From NCBI GenBank assembly GCA_937881505.1, contig CALGEM010000245.1, positions 1-8,640 of the forward strand: a stretch of 8,640 bases of DNA, given 5' to 3'. This document shows positions 1-6,921 of the stretch, piece after piece. How positions within the stretch are numbered: the stretch's first letter is position 1; each line of letters begins with the position of its first letter. The position numbers and the translations under genes were made by a program. The notes under the pieces are model-generated. The model had not been told where the DNA came from and made no database searches. It saw only the letters and a program-made list of their open reading frames with translations. Origin of the DNA: an uncultured euryarchaeote. Its GTDB lineage: Archaea > Thermoplasmatota > Poseidoniia > Poseidoniales > Poseidoniaceae.

Positions 1-300
1 TTCGTGTCTCAGAATCCATCTCCGGGCTATGTCTCCCAACACCCGTACGCGTCGAAGGCTAGGGGGTCCTTTACACCCCCTACAACCTGATACGCCGCAG
101 ACCCATCCTACCTTGATTCACAAACCGTTCCAGGCATTGTGAACTATCCGGCCTTATTCTCAGTTTCCCGAGGTTATTCCAGACGATAGGGCAGGTTATC
201 CACGTGTTACTGAGCAGTATGCCGAGTCCCTAAGACTCACGACTCGCATGGCTTAATCGAACTCCCAAAGCGGTCGCCTCTGGCAGGATCAACCAGATTT
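1..300 (-). rRNA. 16S ribosomal RNA, 5' part (runs off the left edge)
   Basis: This is the 5' portion of the small-subunit rRNA gene, read on the minus strand. The minus strand at about 297-278 reads CTGGTTGATCCTGCCAGAGG, the conserved archaeal 16S start where the standard archaeal forward primer anneals. AAGCCATGCGAGTC follows, then CTCAGTAACACGTGGATAACC around 210-190, and the GCCCGGAGATGGATTCTGAG block close to the left edge. These are conserved 5'-domain elements. The mature 5' end is placed at about 300 by alignment to the usual archaeal start and may be off by a few bases. The gene continues beyond base 1, so the anti-SD end and any linked 23S cannot be seen. It lies on the same strand as, and downstream of, the ribosomal-protein cluster. 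Confidence 0.96.
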
Positions 301-554
301 CTCTTGTTTCGATCCTTTGGCTACCTGTCGCATTGAATTTGATTTGCTGACCTAAAATTGATTGGCGAGAGAATAATGCACTTGAGCTTCTTGCACAAAT
401 ACGTCATAATCTCGATCACCTACCTGACCCCAAAACCCGCTAAGGTCTGCTTGGGATCGCATTCGCTTCGGCTTTGCATCAGGGAGGATGGAGACGGTCA
501 TTGTCCGAAGACTCTGCCCCCAACGCCGTTCCCAGACGACGCAAGCAACCAAGC

Positions 555-573
555 CACATACAACCTGTATATG
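555..573 (-). promoter_or_regulatory. Near-palindrome with TATA-like core upstream of 16S rRNA
   Basis: The minus strand reads CATATACA-GGT-TGTATGTG, an 8-bp inverted repeat with one mismatch (a G-U pair in RNA) around a 3-base centre. The CATATA core is the most TATA-like string in the leader. Used as a TATA box, it would put transcription start roughly 25 bases downstream, giving a 16S leader of about 240 bases. It could instead be a regulator site or an RNA hairpin. No start-site evidence is available. Confidence 0.25.
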
Positions 574-582
574 AACATAACC

Positions 583-595
583 GCCGACTTTCGGC
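583..595 (-). terminator. Small GC hairpin next to a T5 run, possible 3' end of the spc operon transcript
   Basis: On the minus strand GCCGA-AAG-TCGGC forms a perfect 5-bp stem with a 3-base loop, about 37 bases past the stop codon of the membrane-protein gene. A T5 run (602-598) lies just before it, not after it, so it is not a classical bacterial terminator. Archaeal RNA polymerase can stop at T runs alone, but five Ts is weak. Read-through into the 16S leader is equally possible. Confidence 0.25.
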
Positions 596-631
596 ACAAA
601 AATGAGGCACTGCAAGCCAAAGTCAGGAGTT

Positions 632-2293
632 TCAGGGCTTTTCGGCTTCATCAAAGGACCAAAACGAAGGTGTGGTACCATCGCCCGTGCTCTTTTCGTC
701 CTCTGAAACGGCGGGCGGCGTCTTATCCTCAACAGGCCCGTAGCCCCACGGCCCACCTTTGTTGACTGGACTCGCAGCCTCAGAGGACGCGGCTTGTTTC
801 GTCGTGGATTTACCGTCGCCTTCAACACCACGCTCGGATTCTGACGCATCGACTGGTTTGTTTTTCTCCGCCTCTCGTTCTTTGTCTCTCAAGGCAATGA
901 CATAGGCCAGCAAGCGCTCGGCGTCCTCCCTGTTAGCGACCGTTGTCAGGCCCGCACCCTCGTAGATGGGGCGCCTGTAGACTTCATCGGCGGACTCACC
1001 TCGGTCAAAGACAACATCAACCGATTTTTGGCGGTAGTACCAAGCGAGAATATGGTTCGCATCGCCATCACTGTCCCACGACCTCACCTCGGTGAAGTAA
1101 TGAAGCGTGGGTCGGTCCCAGGTCCCACGATCGAGCTCTACAATATTCAACGAGTCAGAATCGACGCCCATGGCTCCCATTAGGTCTTTCAGAACCTCTT
1201 CGTGAACCGTTAGGTCGTTGTCGTCTTCAAAGAAAAACAATGTTTGGGTATGGCCTTCCATGGTCAACATCACGTTCACGCCGGGATGTTGCGTCGTCCA
1301 GTGACGTACAGGCCCTTCGTCTCCACCGCCCGACCTGTGATCTTGGATGCGAACACTGCGAAGAAGTTGGACCGAGTTGAAGTCCACGCCGGACCAGGTG
1401 GTGGGGAAGGAAGGCAAGGAGCCTGCTCGCTTGCGAGTGACGCGTTGACTGGAGCGGTCAATCACGAACACCGTGCGCCGTCGGTCAGCAGCGAATAAGA
1501 ATATCAAGCCGATGGGAAGGCTGCAACACACCAACTCGAGCGGGAATTCAGTTTGCTGGTGCCAAGCATCGTAAGCCAGGTCTGCGGCGACCGAAGCCCT
1601 TGATTCAAATTCCTGGTAGGACCAAGCGTTCTCGTCAACTTTGTGCATGTGGAGGAAGGTCGTCATTTCGCCAATGTCGGAAGCGTGGTACATCCAAACA
1701 TCGTCGTAGGGGTGAGCACCCTCCTCGTAAGTTCGACTCGCTTCATCGGTAACCTCTGTGTCGCACCACTCGGGATAGGTGAAGGAGCCATAGAGGTCTT
1801 CGACCTTCCAATCCTCCTCAAGGCTGAATTCGGGAATGAATCGAACGCAGAAGTAGGTGTCATCCTCAACAAACCCGTAAACGATTGACTCATCCACGTC
1901 CTCCCATCGGTATGTTTCCACCCAAACATCATCTTCAAACCGCGTTTCTTCGCGAATGTGTTGGTCCTCGCTCACTTCCAGACTGACCAGTTCACTGGAG
2001 TCAGGGAATCCAATCCATTTGCAATACAATGGATTATCTCCAATTTTGACTTCAACTTGGTCCGAACGACAAGCCTCCTCGCCGTCAATGACGCTGGAGG
2101 TTTCTGTATGGTTTTGGATGATGGAGGCGCTGGCGCCCAAGAACATAGAGGCTGCCACGAGTAAAATCAGACTCATGACAATGCGAACGGCAGGGCCACC
2201 GGTGGGCTCCAGTCTCGTCCCCTGTTCGTCGGAGACCACTCGATGGGAATCACGGTCGTTTTTCACCCATAGAATGGGGTCGCCGTGAACCAT
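632..2293 (-). CDS. Uncharacterised two-helix membrane protein with Cys-containing outer domain and charged cytoplasmic tail
   Basis: I do not recognise a family. Seen in the 553 residues: a hydrophilic N-terminus (1-34); a hydrophobic helix at about 35-58; a 190-residue acidic, aromatic-rich domain with four cysteines (C75, C91, C149, C177); a second helix at about 252-269 beginning with two Cys and ending in RRR; a structured region at about 270-470; and a low-complexity Glu/Lys/Ser/Pro tail (about 470-553) that looks disordered. The positive-inside rule suggests both ends are cytoplasmic and the Cys domain is outside, perhaps with two disulfides. The pattern after helix 2 (VFVIDRSSQRVTRKR, then strand-like segments and a helix) resembles membrane-tethered PH-like domains, a weak inference. 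The ATG start lies 33 bp after the secY stop with only a modest AAAGG before it. It is probably co-transcribed with secY, but a link to secretion is unproven. Confidence 0.8.
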   Translation of the reverse strand: MVHGDPILWVKNDRDSHRVVSDEQGTRLEPTGGPAVRIVMSLILLVAASMFLGASASIIQNHTETSSVIDGEEACRSDQVEVKIGDNPLYCKWIGFPDSSELVSLEVSEDQHIREETRFEDDVWVETYRWEDVDESIVYGFVEDDTYFCVRFIPEFSLEEDWKVEDLYGSFTYPEWCDTEVTDEASRTYEEGAHPYDDVWMYHASDIGEMTTFLHMHKVDENAWSYQEFESRASVAADLAYDAWHQQTEFPLELVCCSLPIGLIFLFAADRRRTVFVIDRSSQRVTRKRAGSLPSFPTTWSGVDFNSVQLLRSVRIQDHRSGGGDEGPVRHWTTQHPGVNVMLTMEGHTQTLFFFEDDNDLTVHEEVLKDLMGAMGVDSDSLNIVELDRGTWDRPTLHYFTEVRSWDSDGDANHILAWYYRQKSVDVVFDRGESADEVYRRPIYEGAGLTTVANREDAERLLAYVIALRDKEREAEKNKPVDASESERGVEGDGKSTTKQAASSEAASPVNKGGPWGYGPVEDKTPPAVSEDEKSTGDGTTPSFWSFDEAEKP

Positions 2294-2326
2294 ACACAGA
2301 ACCTTTGCAGTGTTCTATTTGAGGGT

Positions 2327-4258
2327 TTACTCGGCACCGAAGAACTGGCGAATCATTGGGTGCATTTCCATGGCCTGTTCCTTCTGGATTTGCTCGTAGG
2401 TACGCAAGATGATACCGACCGCAAGAAGCAGCCCGGTACCCGTTGCGTTACCCACCGTACCCAGCAGGTCAGCACCTGCAGCGAGCAGCCCGACAAACGC
2501 ACCGGAGAAGTAGGTGACCGGTGGGATGTAGTTTTCGAGGATCTTCTCCAGGACCTTGGGGTTCTTTCGGAACCCAGGAATCTGCATGCCCGTGCGCTCA
2601 ATTTGCTTGGCAACGTCCTTGGTACCCATGTTGGTGGTGTCAATCCAGAACTTCGCGAAGACCATCGAACCGACTGTCATCAAGGCCACATAGAAGACCA
2701 CGTGGACCATGATTTGCGTCAGTGAGTGCCCAAAGACGTCACCCTGCTGATTGAGCAGCGGAATCAGCCAATCGTTCACACCGTTCACCATGCTGGCGTA
2801 CCATGCAAACCCACCTGAAGCGGTGGTCTGTCCCGGCTCGTATGTCCCGATGAAGGCCGAGGCCGACATCCAACCGTTCTGACCGAGAATCGGTGTTTGA
2901 CTCAGCGTCGGATGGCTCCAGAAGAGGAGCGTGAACATGTTGATGTTGGCGAGCAAAGCGGCCATCAAAATAACGGGGATGTTCGAGGCGTAGACCAAAC
3001 GAATCGGGTACTTTCCACGGTGGCCACGGACCTTACCGTGGGTCAGCGGCAATTCCAATTTGCTTGATTCAGCGTAAGCCACGACCAAGAACACGATGAT
3101 CGACGAAACCAAGGCCGCCACGGGGTTGACGTGGGTGAGAAGCATGATTTCGAAACCGTTCGCTTGGATCATCTCGTAATTGGTTGATTCTCGGAACATG
3201 TAGAAAATCATCGGCAATGTCCCCGAAGGTGGGTTCTGGATGGAGTAAGGTGCACCGGTGGTGGTGGCGAGCGGTGAGAGCGTACCCACGAAGGTGGATT
3301 GGGCCACACCGGCTGCAATGAAGAGCGAAATACCGGACCCGATACCCCACTTGCTGACCAGTTCGTCGAGCAAGAACACGAGGTAAGAACCGGCGAAGAG
3401 TTGCGCCACGATGACGAAGTTGGCCCAGCCGAGGCCGTAGGCATCGATGAGCCACTCGCTTGGGTCGAGGAAACCGTAGGTTTGCGGAATGGACTCGATA
3501 GGGATCATGATCAGGACGAGAAGCTTCTGAACACCTTGGTACATGGCCTTGTCTTCGGAGTTGCTGAGGTCCAGACGGATGATCTTTGCACCAGCAAACA
3601 ACTGCATGATAATTGAACCCGTAACGATTGGACCGATACCCAAGTGCATGATGGTACCCGAGGCACCTGCCATGATGGAACGGAATCCACTGAACAGGTC
3701 AAGGGCTTGTCCAGAGAGACCGAACAACATGACGTTGGTCATGGCGAAGTAGATGATGAGCACAAAGGTGGTGGTCCACATCTTTTCGTTGAAGCGAACG
3801 TGTCGCTCAGGCTTGGTGATGGTCGGGTAAACATCCACGAAGCGGCTGAGGGCGTAGAGACGGCTGCTTTGGTCGCCGCTCCACATGAAACACGTCAAAA
3901 TCGCAGCAGCAGCAAAGCCGAGCAAGATAATGCCCACGAGGAAGAAGCCCACGCCTTCGTCGTATCCACCCCAAGCAGAGGGACGTACGTACCAAACGGC
4001 GATGGAAAGGAAGGCAAGCCAACCTGTCAGTTTGCCGTAGCGACCAACGAAGGGCATGTCCTTGAGTCCAGGTGGAAGGTCACGTTGGAAACAAATCATA
4101 CAGTAGCCCAGATAGACCACGGAAAACACCAACCCGAAGACGGCGGCGTCCCGTGCCTGACCGGTACCGGACAGTTCGTCGGACTGCCAGTAGATCAAGA
4201 GGGCGTAATACAGGACACCGGTCAGTGCGATGGCCCATGGAATTGGCTTGTGCTTCAT
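2327..4258 (-). CDS. secY: Protein translocase subunit SecY with N-terminal four-helix extension
   Basis: SecY is the pore subunit of the Sec translocon, which moves proteins across or into the cell membrane and docks ribosomes. The archaeal SecY core starts near residue 133 (YALSRFVDVYPTITKPER). Landmarks follow: the plug and TM2 region GTIMHLGIGPIVTGSIIMQL (201-220), IGSGISLFI (306-314), the cytoplasmic loop LPLTHGKVRGHRGKYPIRLV (403-422) and SNIPVIL, and the second ribosome-facing loop with GMQIPGFRKNP (557-567). TVGNATGTGLLLAVGIILRTYE (601-622) lies in the last helix, and the protein ends after IQKEQAMEMHP. At 643 residues it is well above the roughly 430-490 usual for archaeal SecY. The excess is residues 1-130, with hydrophobic segments at about 6-24, 37-57, 77-91 and 103-126. 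An AGGTGAT SD six bases before the ATG supports translation of the extension, and internal Met125 has no SD. The gene lies 19 bp after uL15. Confidence 0.95.
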   Translation of the reverse strand: MKHKPIPWAIALTGVLYYALLIYWQSDELSGTGQARDAAVFGLVFSVVYLGYCMICFQRDLPPGLKDMPFVGRYGKLTGWLAFLSIAVWYVRPSAWGGYDEGVGFFLVGIILLGFAAAAILTCFMWSGDQSSRLYALSRFVDVYPTITKPERHVRFNEKMWTTTFVLIIYFAMTNVMLFGLSGQALDLFSGFRSIMAGASGTIMHLGIGPIVTGSIIMQLFAGAKIIRLDLSNSEDKAMYQGVQKLLVLIMIPIESIPQTYGFLDPSEWLIDAYGLGWANFVIVAQLFAGSYLVFLLDELVSKWGIGSGISLFIAAGVAQSTFVGTLSPLATTTGAPYSIQNPPSGTLPMIFYMFRESTNYEMIQANGFEIMLLTHVNPVAALVSSIIVFLVVAYAESSKLELPLTHGKVRGHRGKYPIRLVYASNIPVILMAALLANINMFTLLFWSHPTLSQTPILGQNGWMSASAFIGTYEPGQTTASGGFAWYASMVNGVNDWLIPLLNQQGDVFGHSLTQIMVHVVFYVALMTVGSMVFAKFWIDTTNMGTKDVAKQIERTGMQIPGFRKNPKVLEKILENYIPPVTYFSGAFVGLLAAGADLLGTVGNATGTGLLLAVGIILRTYEQIQKEQAMEMHPMIRQFFGAE

Positions 4259-4263
4259 CGTGA

Positions 4264-4270
4264 ATCACCT
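4264..4270 (-). promoter_or_regulatory. Ribosome binding site fixing the long SecY start
   Basis: The minus strand reads AGGTGAT and then five bases (TCACG) before the ATG at 4258. This strong match to the archaeal anti-SD decides for the full-length SecY with its N-terminal extension over an internal start. Confidence 0.75.
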
Positions 4271-4277
4271 GTGAAGT

Positions 4278-4706
4278 TCACTCTTCTTCCCATTCGTCGT
4301 CCCAGTCGTCGTCTCCACCGGATTCAACGGCTCCACCAGCGGCGGCGACCTTTTCGGCGGCTCGAGCGCTGACTTCGTCAACGATGACGGTCAGGGCGGT
4401 GCGGATTTGACCGCTGCCCAGCAACTTGTCGATGCCTTTCTCGGTCAAGTTCACGGTATCAGCGCCGTTGGCCATCTCTTCGAGTTGACCGACGTTGGCC
4501 GTCACGTAAACCGTGCGAAGCGAAGGGTGGCGGTTGAAACCGTGCATGCCCCAGTGCTTGGGCATGTACTTGATGCGCGTCATGACGCGGTGCTTGTTCA
4601 TACCAGCGTTTCCACGGCCACCACGCTTTCCTGCGCCACGGCCGGCTTTCTTTCCACGTCCGTGGTAGCGGTTGCGTCCACGGTGTTTGTTTGCTTTCGT
4701 ACCCAT
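4278..4706 (-). CDS. rpl15: Large-subunit ribosomal protein uL15 with acidic C-terminal tail
   Basis: uL15 helps fold and stabilise 23S rRNA in the large subunit. The 142-residue product (from the ATG) opens with the archaeal/eukaryotic-type basic, glycine-rich segment, including GRGAGKRGGRGNAGMNKHRV at residues 22-41. The globular part has PKHWGMHGF and a Rossmann-like C-terminal half ending near GGAVE (124-128). It closes with an unusual acidic tail, GGDDDWDDEWEEE (130-142), which is not part of the uL15 fold and resembles the acidic linker of eL32 in this operon. The start is ATG at 4706. A GTG three codons upstream (4715) is in frame but sits inside the GAGGTGA SD and is rejected. The SD overlaps the uL30 stop codon, so the two genes are likely translationally coupled. 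Confidence 0.96.
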   Translation of the reverse strand: MGTKANKHRGRNRYHGRGKKAGRGAGKRGGRGNAGMNKHRVMTRIKYMPKHWGMHGFNRHPSLRTVYVTANVGQLEEMANGADTVNLTEKGIDKLLGSGQIRTALTVIVDEVSARAAEKVAAAGGAVESGGDDDWDDEWEEE

Positions 4707-4711
4707 CTTCT

Positions 4712-4718
4712 TCACCTC
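4712..4718 (-). promoter_or_regulatory. Ribosome binding site deciding the uL15 start
   Basis: GAGGTGA on the minus strand lies five bases before the ATG at 4706 and overlaps the TGA stop of uL30. The in-frame GTG at 4715 is part of this SD and cannot be the start that it serves. Confidence 0.8.
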
Positions 4719-5187
4719 AAATCATTCGGTCGACAAGGTCGCCAATGGCATCGCCACGGGAGCCGAGGGCTCCACCAACAACGAAGCTGCGCTTGATGCC
4801 GCCCCAGCCCTTCGGTCCTCGAGGGGGGTGGAGACGGAAGACGCGCTTCAGTTCTGGAATGTCCTTCACCTGGGCTTCACCGGCCGTGATGGCCTTGGCG
4901 AAGTCGCTGATGTTCTTGTAATCGGTGTGCTCTGCCACGATGGCGTCGGTCAACGGTGCGTCGCCAACCATGCGTCCACGCTCGGCGAGCATGCGCTCGA
5001 CCATACCGGCGTCAGCCTCGCCCCACGTGATGTAGTCCTTGGCCTTCTGGAGCATGCCACGGTATTGTGGGTTGTCGGGGATGATGACAGCGTGGTTGAC
5101 ACGGGTCAAATTCATGTAACCCATGGTTTCACGGATGGAACGCTCCACCTTGACATCGCTTCGTGCTCGTACAACAATGAACGTCAT
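4717..5187 (-). CDS. rpl30: Large-subunit ribosomal protein uL30, archaeal long form
   Basis: uL30 is a large-subunit protein. The 156-residue product is the archaeal/eukaryotic long form; bacterial L30 is about 60 residues. The N-terminal ferredoxin-like L30 fold spans about residues 2-60, with FIVVRARS and then IRETMGYMNLTRVNHAVIIP (18-37). The archaeal C-terminal part carries FRLHPPRGPKGWGGIKRSF (117-135). The ATG overlaps the uS5 stop by four bases (ATGA) and is served by GGGAGGAAG inside the end of uS5, pointing to coupled translation. Nothing in the product is unusual. Confidence 0.96.
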   Translation of the reverse strand: MTFIVVRARSDVKVERSIRETMGYMNLTRVNHAVIIPDNPQYRGMLQKAKDYITWGEADAGMVERMLAERGRMVGDAPLTDAIVAEHTDYKNISDFAKAITAGEAQVKDIPELKRVFRLHPPRGPKGWGGIKRSFVVGGALGSRGDAIGDLVDRMI

Positions 5188-5951
5188 GCATTCTTCCTCC
5201 CAGTGTGGATGTAGAGATTCTCACGCTGTGCGTTGGTGACACGGGTCGTGTTGATGTTCTTCAACGCATTGAAGGTTGCAGCGGCATAGTTGATGGTTGT
5301 GCGGGTTTGTCCCTTGGTTCGGGAAAGCACGTCCTCAATACCAGCGAGTTGCAGAACGCTCTTGCCAGTTTGGCCGATGACCAAGCCCTTACCCTTTGCA
5401 GCGGGCATGAGGGTGACACGGGTTGAGGCAGCTCGTCCGTTGACCTTGAACGGCACGGTGTTGCCTGGTCCGGGAGAAGATTCCCACGAACCGTTGCCTC
5501 GCTGAACCGAAATGAGGTTCAACTTGGCGGCGGTGATGGCCTTGCGGATGGCGGTAGCGACTTCCTTGGCCTTGGCCATGCCGAGTCCGACATAGCCGTC
5601 TCGGTTGCCAACGCAAGCCATGACGTTGAAGCGGACACGTCGACCGCTGTCGGTCATGCGCTGAACCATGTTGACATCGATGACTTCATCTTCGAGGTCA
5701 GGAATCAAAGCGTCCACAATTTCAACCTCACGAATGGGAAGACCGGAAGCCAAAGCGGCTTCGTAGGTGATGATCTTACCCGCCATGACAGCTGCACCCA
5801 ATCGGGTTCGTGGCTCCCACTTTCGCAAATTTGCGATGGGGTCGTCTTGATTGCGTCGTCGGCGGCGAGGGTCGGGCATCTCATCGGCTTCTTCAGGTGC
5901 ATAGGCTTGAAGCAAACCTGGTGCCATGGTTGGCGTGTGTTCTTCGGTCAT
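5184..5951 (-). CDS. rps5: Small-subunit ribosomal protein uS5 with charged N-terminal extension
   Basis: uS5 lines the mRNA entrance of the small subunit and affects decoding accuracy. The archaeal/eukaryotic form is clear: WEPRTRLGAAVMAGKI (45-60), then the double-stranded-RNA-binding fold with VQRMTDSGRRVRFNVMACVG (96-115), GYVGLGMAKAKEVATAIRKA (119-138) and RGNGSWE (151-157). The C-terminal domain includes VPFKVNGRAAS, VTLMPAAKGKGLVIG and a helix ending near 236. Residues 1-40 are an extension with an acidic first half and a basic RRRRR run (29-33); some archaeal uS5 proteins begin only a few residues before the W-P-T-LG motif. The ATG shares one base with the uL18 stop (TGATG) and has GAGGGGG upstream. 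Met9 and Met25 have no SD, so the long form is favoured. Confidence 0.96.
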   Translation of the reverse strand: MTEEHTPTMAPGLLQAYAPEEADEMPDPRRRRRNQDDPIANLRKWEPRTRLGAAVMAGKIITYEAALASGLPIREVEIVDALIPDLEDEVIDVNMVQRMTDSGRRVRFNVMACVGNRDGYVGLGMAKAKEVATAIRKAITAAKLNLISVQRGNGSWESSPGPGNTVPFKVNGRAASTRVTLMPAAKGKGLVIGQTGKSVLQLAGIEDVLSRTKGQTRTTINYAAATFNALKNINTTRVTNAQRENLYIHTGRKNA

Positions 5952-6460
5952 CAGTAGGCCCCCTCAATGGTGTTCTTGGTGGTTTCAATGTCTCCGGAGA
6001 CGCTGTCGTCGATGTGGGCGCCGCTCAAGCGGTCCTCATCAGGGTAGACGTCTTCGCTGTGTGGAATCTCAAGACCTGCGTCGCTCATGCCCTTGAGGGC
6101 GGCGTAAACACGGCCACCTCGGGTGCTGGCAGCCAAACCGATGTCGAGCACGGCTTCGCTGGCGCCGGAGGCAACGGCGGCTTTGCCCATGGCAAAACCG
6201 ACGAGGTAGGACGCTGGGACGGATTTGAGCGAGCGGTTGCTCGGCCATCCGTACTTCTTCACCAGGTCGGAGCCGGTGACGGACACGGACACGAGGTCAC
6301 CGTCTGCAGCCCATGTGACGAGTTGGCAGGTGGTGCGGGTGTTGGAAACACGGACAACGGCACGAGGCATTTGCCCACGGAGCAACTTCAAACGGCGACG
6401 GTAGTCGGTCAAACCGGCCTTTCGTCGGCGGAAAATCGAACGTCGATTGTTGCCTGCCAT
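5951..6460 (-). CDS. rpl18: Large-subunit ribosomal protein uL18
   Basis: uL18 binds 5S rRNA and anchors it to the large subunit's central protuberance. The 169-residue product starts with the arginine-rich RNA-binding segment (SIFRRRKAGLTDYRRRLKLL, 8-27). It continues with PRAVVRVSNTRTTCQLV, GWPSNRSLKSVPASYLVGFA (71-90) and the C-terminal archaeal pattern TRGGRVYAALKGMSDAGLEI (113-132), then PHSEDVYPDEDR. The start is taken as ATG at 6460, sharing one base with the eL19 stop (TGATG). GTG at 6463 would add one residue, but it lies only three bases after the SD core GGAGGCGA, whereas ATG has six, matching neighbouring genes. Confidence 0.95.
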   Translation of the reverse strand: MAGNNRRSIFRRRKAGLTDYRRRLKLLRGQMPRAVVRVSNTRTTCQLVTWAADGDLVSVSVTGSDLVKKYGWPSNRSLKSVPASYLVGFAMGKAAVASGASEAVLDIGLAASTRGGRVYAALKGMSDAGLEIPHSEDVYPDEDRLSGAHIDDSVSGDIETTKNTIEGAY

Positions 6461-6921
6461 CACTCATCGCCTCCCTTGAATTCAACACCCTCAAGCGTCA
6501 TTTGAGAGCGCATGTGGGCGATGGAACGGTAGGAACCGCCCTTGGCCTTGAGGTAGTATCGGCGGTACTGCGAGGGTTCGATGGTCTTGTCCTCTCGAAG
6601 TTCCTTCAACACACGGCGTTGGCTGCGGATGGTTCGCATCCAGCGGTTCTTTCGTGGGTTGCGAGCGTTGGCCGTACCGGCACGGGTTCCTTGTCCCTTA
6701 CGGCGACCCTTTCGCTTCTGAGCCAAACGGGCTCGAGCACGAACACGGGAGGTTCCCTTGACGGGCTTGGCACGAATCCAGCCTTCGTCGATGAACTCGC
6801 GAATGTCGTCGGTTTGGACGGCAGAAGCGACTTGGTCAACGTAGAGCGGGTTAATCCAGACTCGGTTTTCGCCGCACTTTAGCAGACGAGCTGCGATTCG
6901 CTTTTGATTGGTGATCTGCAT
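6460..6921 (-). CDS. rpl19e: Large-subunit ribosomal protein eL19
   Basis: eL19 is found only in archaea and eukaryotes and contacts 23S rRNA near the subunit interface. The 153-residue product has the usual N-terminal helical bundle (QKRIAARLLKCGENRVWINP, 6-25). The family's long basic helix follows (RARARLAQKRKGRRKGQGTR, 61-80), then NPRKNRWMRTIRSQRRVLKE (88-107) and YRRYYLKAKGGSYRS (119-133). The length is normal for archaea. The ATG shares one base with the eL32 stop (TGATG), with a GGAGGGAT SD just upstream. Nothing in the product is unusual. Confidence 0.96.
   Translation of the reverse strand: MQITNQKRIAARLLKCGENRVWINPLYVDQVASAVQTDDIREFIDEGWIRAKPVKGTSRVRARARLAQKRKGRRKGQGTRAGTANARNPRKNRWMRTIRSQRRVLKELREDKTIEPSQYRRYYLKAKGGSYRSIAHMRSQMTLEGVEFKGGDE
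6466..6475 (-). promoter_or_regulatory. Ribosome binding site deciding the uL18 start
   Basis: GGGAGGCGAT on the minus strand lies inside the last codons of eL19. Its spacing favours the ATG at 6460 over the adjoining GTG at 6463. The difference is one residue. Confidence 0.6.

Larger units (their letters stand above)
301..631 (-). other. Non-coding region between the membrane-protein gene and 16S rRNA; presumed 16S leader and promoter
   Basis: This is 331 bases with no convincing gene. Reading frames here on either strand have no family resemblance and no SD. On the minus strand, in order, it holds a T5 run (602-598), a GC hairpin (595-583), a near-palindrome with a TATA-like core (573-555), a mixed stretch (554-420), and AT-richer blocks at about 410-395 and 380-335 just before 16S. 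Pre-16S leader and rRNA promoter elements are expected here, including the 5' arm of the pre-rRNA processing stem. The matching 3' arm lies outside the window, so the stem cannot be verified. I see no tRNA-like cloverleaf. Confidence 0.6.

Noticed and set aside
358..765. A 135-codon plus-strand frame in the 16S leader
   Set aside because: No SD or family pattern is visible, and it runs antisense into the end of the membrane-protein gene. A chance frame is more likely.
352..849. A 165-codon minus-strand frame overlapping the end of the membrane-protein gene and the 16S leader
   Set aside because: Its first 70 or so codons are an out-of-frame reading of the larger gene, giving an Arg/Pro-rich product with no motif and no SD. 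The rest is leader sequence.
1487..2191. Possible DUF3592-like helix-domain-helix architecture in the unknown membrane protein
   Set aside because: The general layout is similar, but the Y-x-P-x-V-x-Y and YdP-x-x-P patterns expected for that family are not visible, so no family name was assigned.
3644..4372. A 242-codon open frame on the plus strand opposite secY and the end of uL15
   Set aside because: It lies wholly antisense to well-conserved genes, spans a gene junction, has no SD and no recognisable motif. Open frames opposite G+C-biased coding sequence are expected.
5810..6505. A 231-codon open frame on the plus strand across uS5, uL18 and eL19
   Set aside because: It is antisense to three certain ribosomal-protein genes, with composition explained by the opposite-strand codons. 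The same holds for the plus-strand frames at 7523-8128 and 6981-7538.
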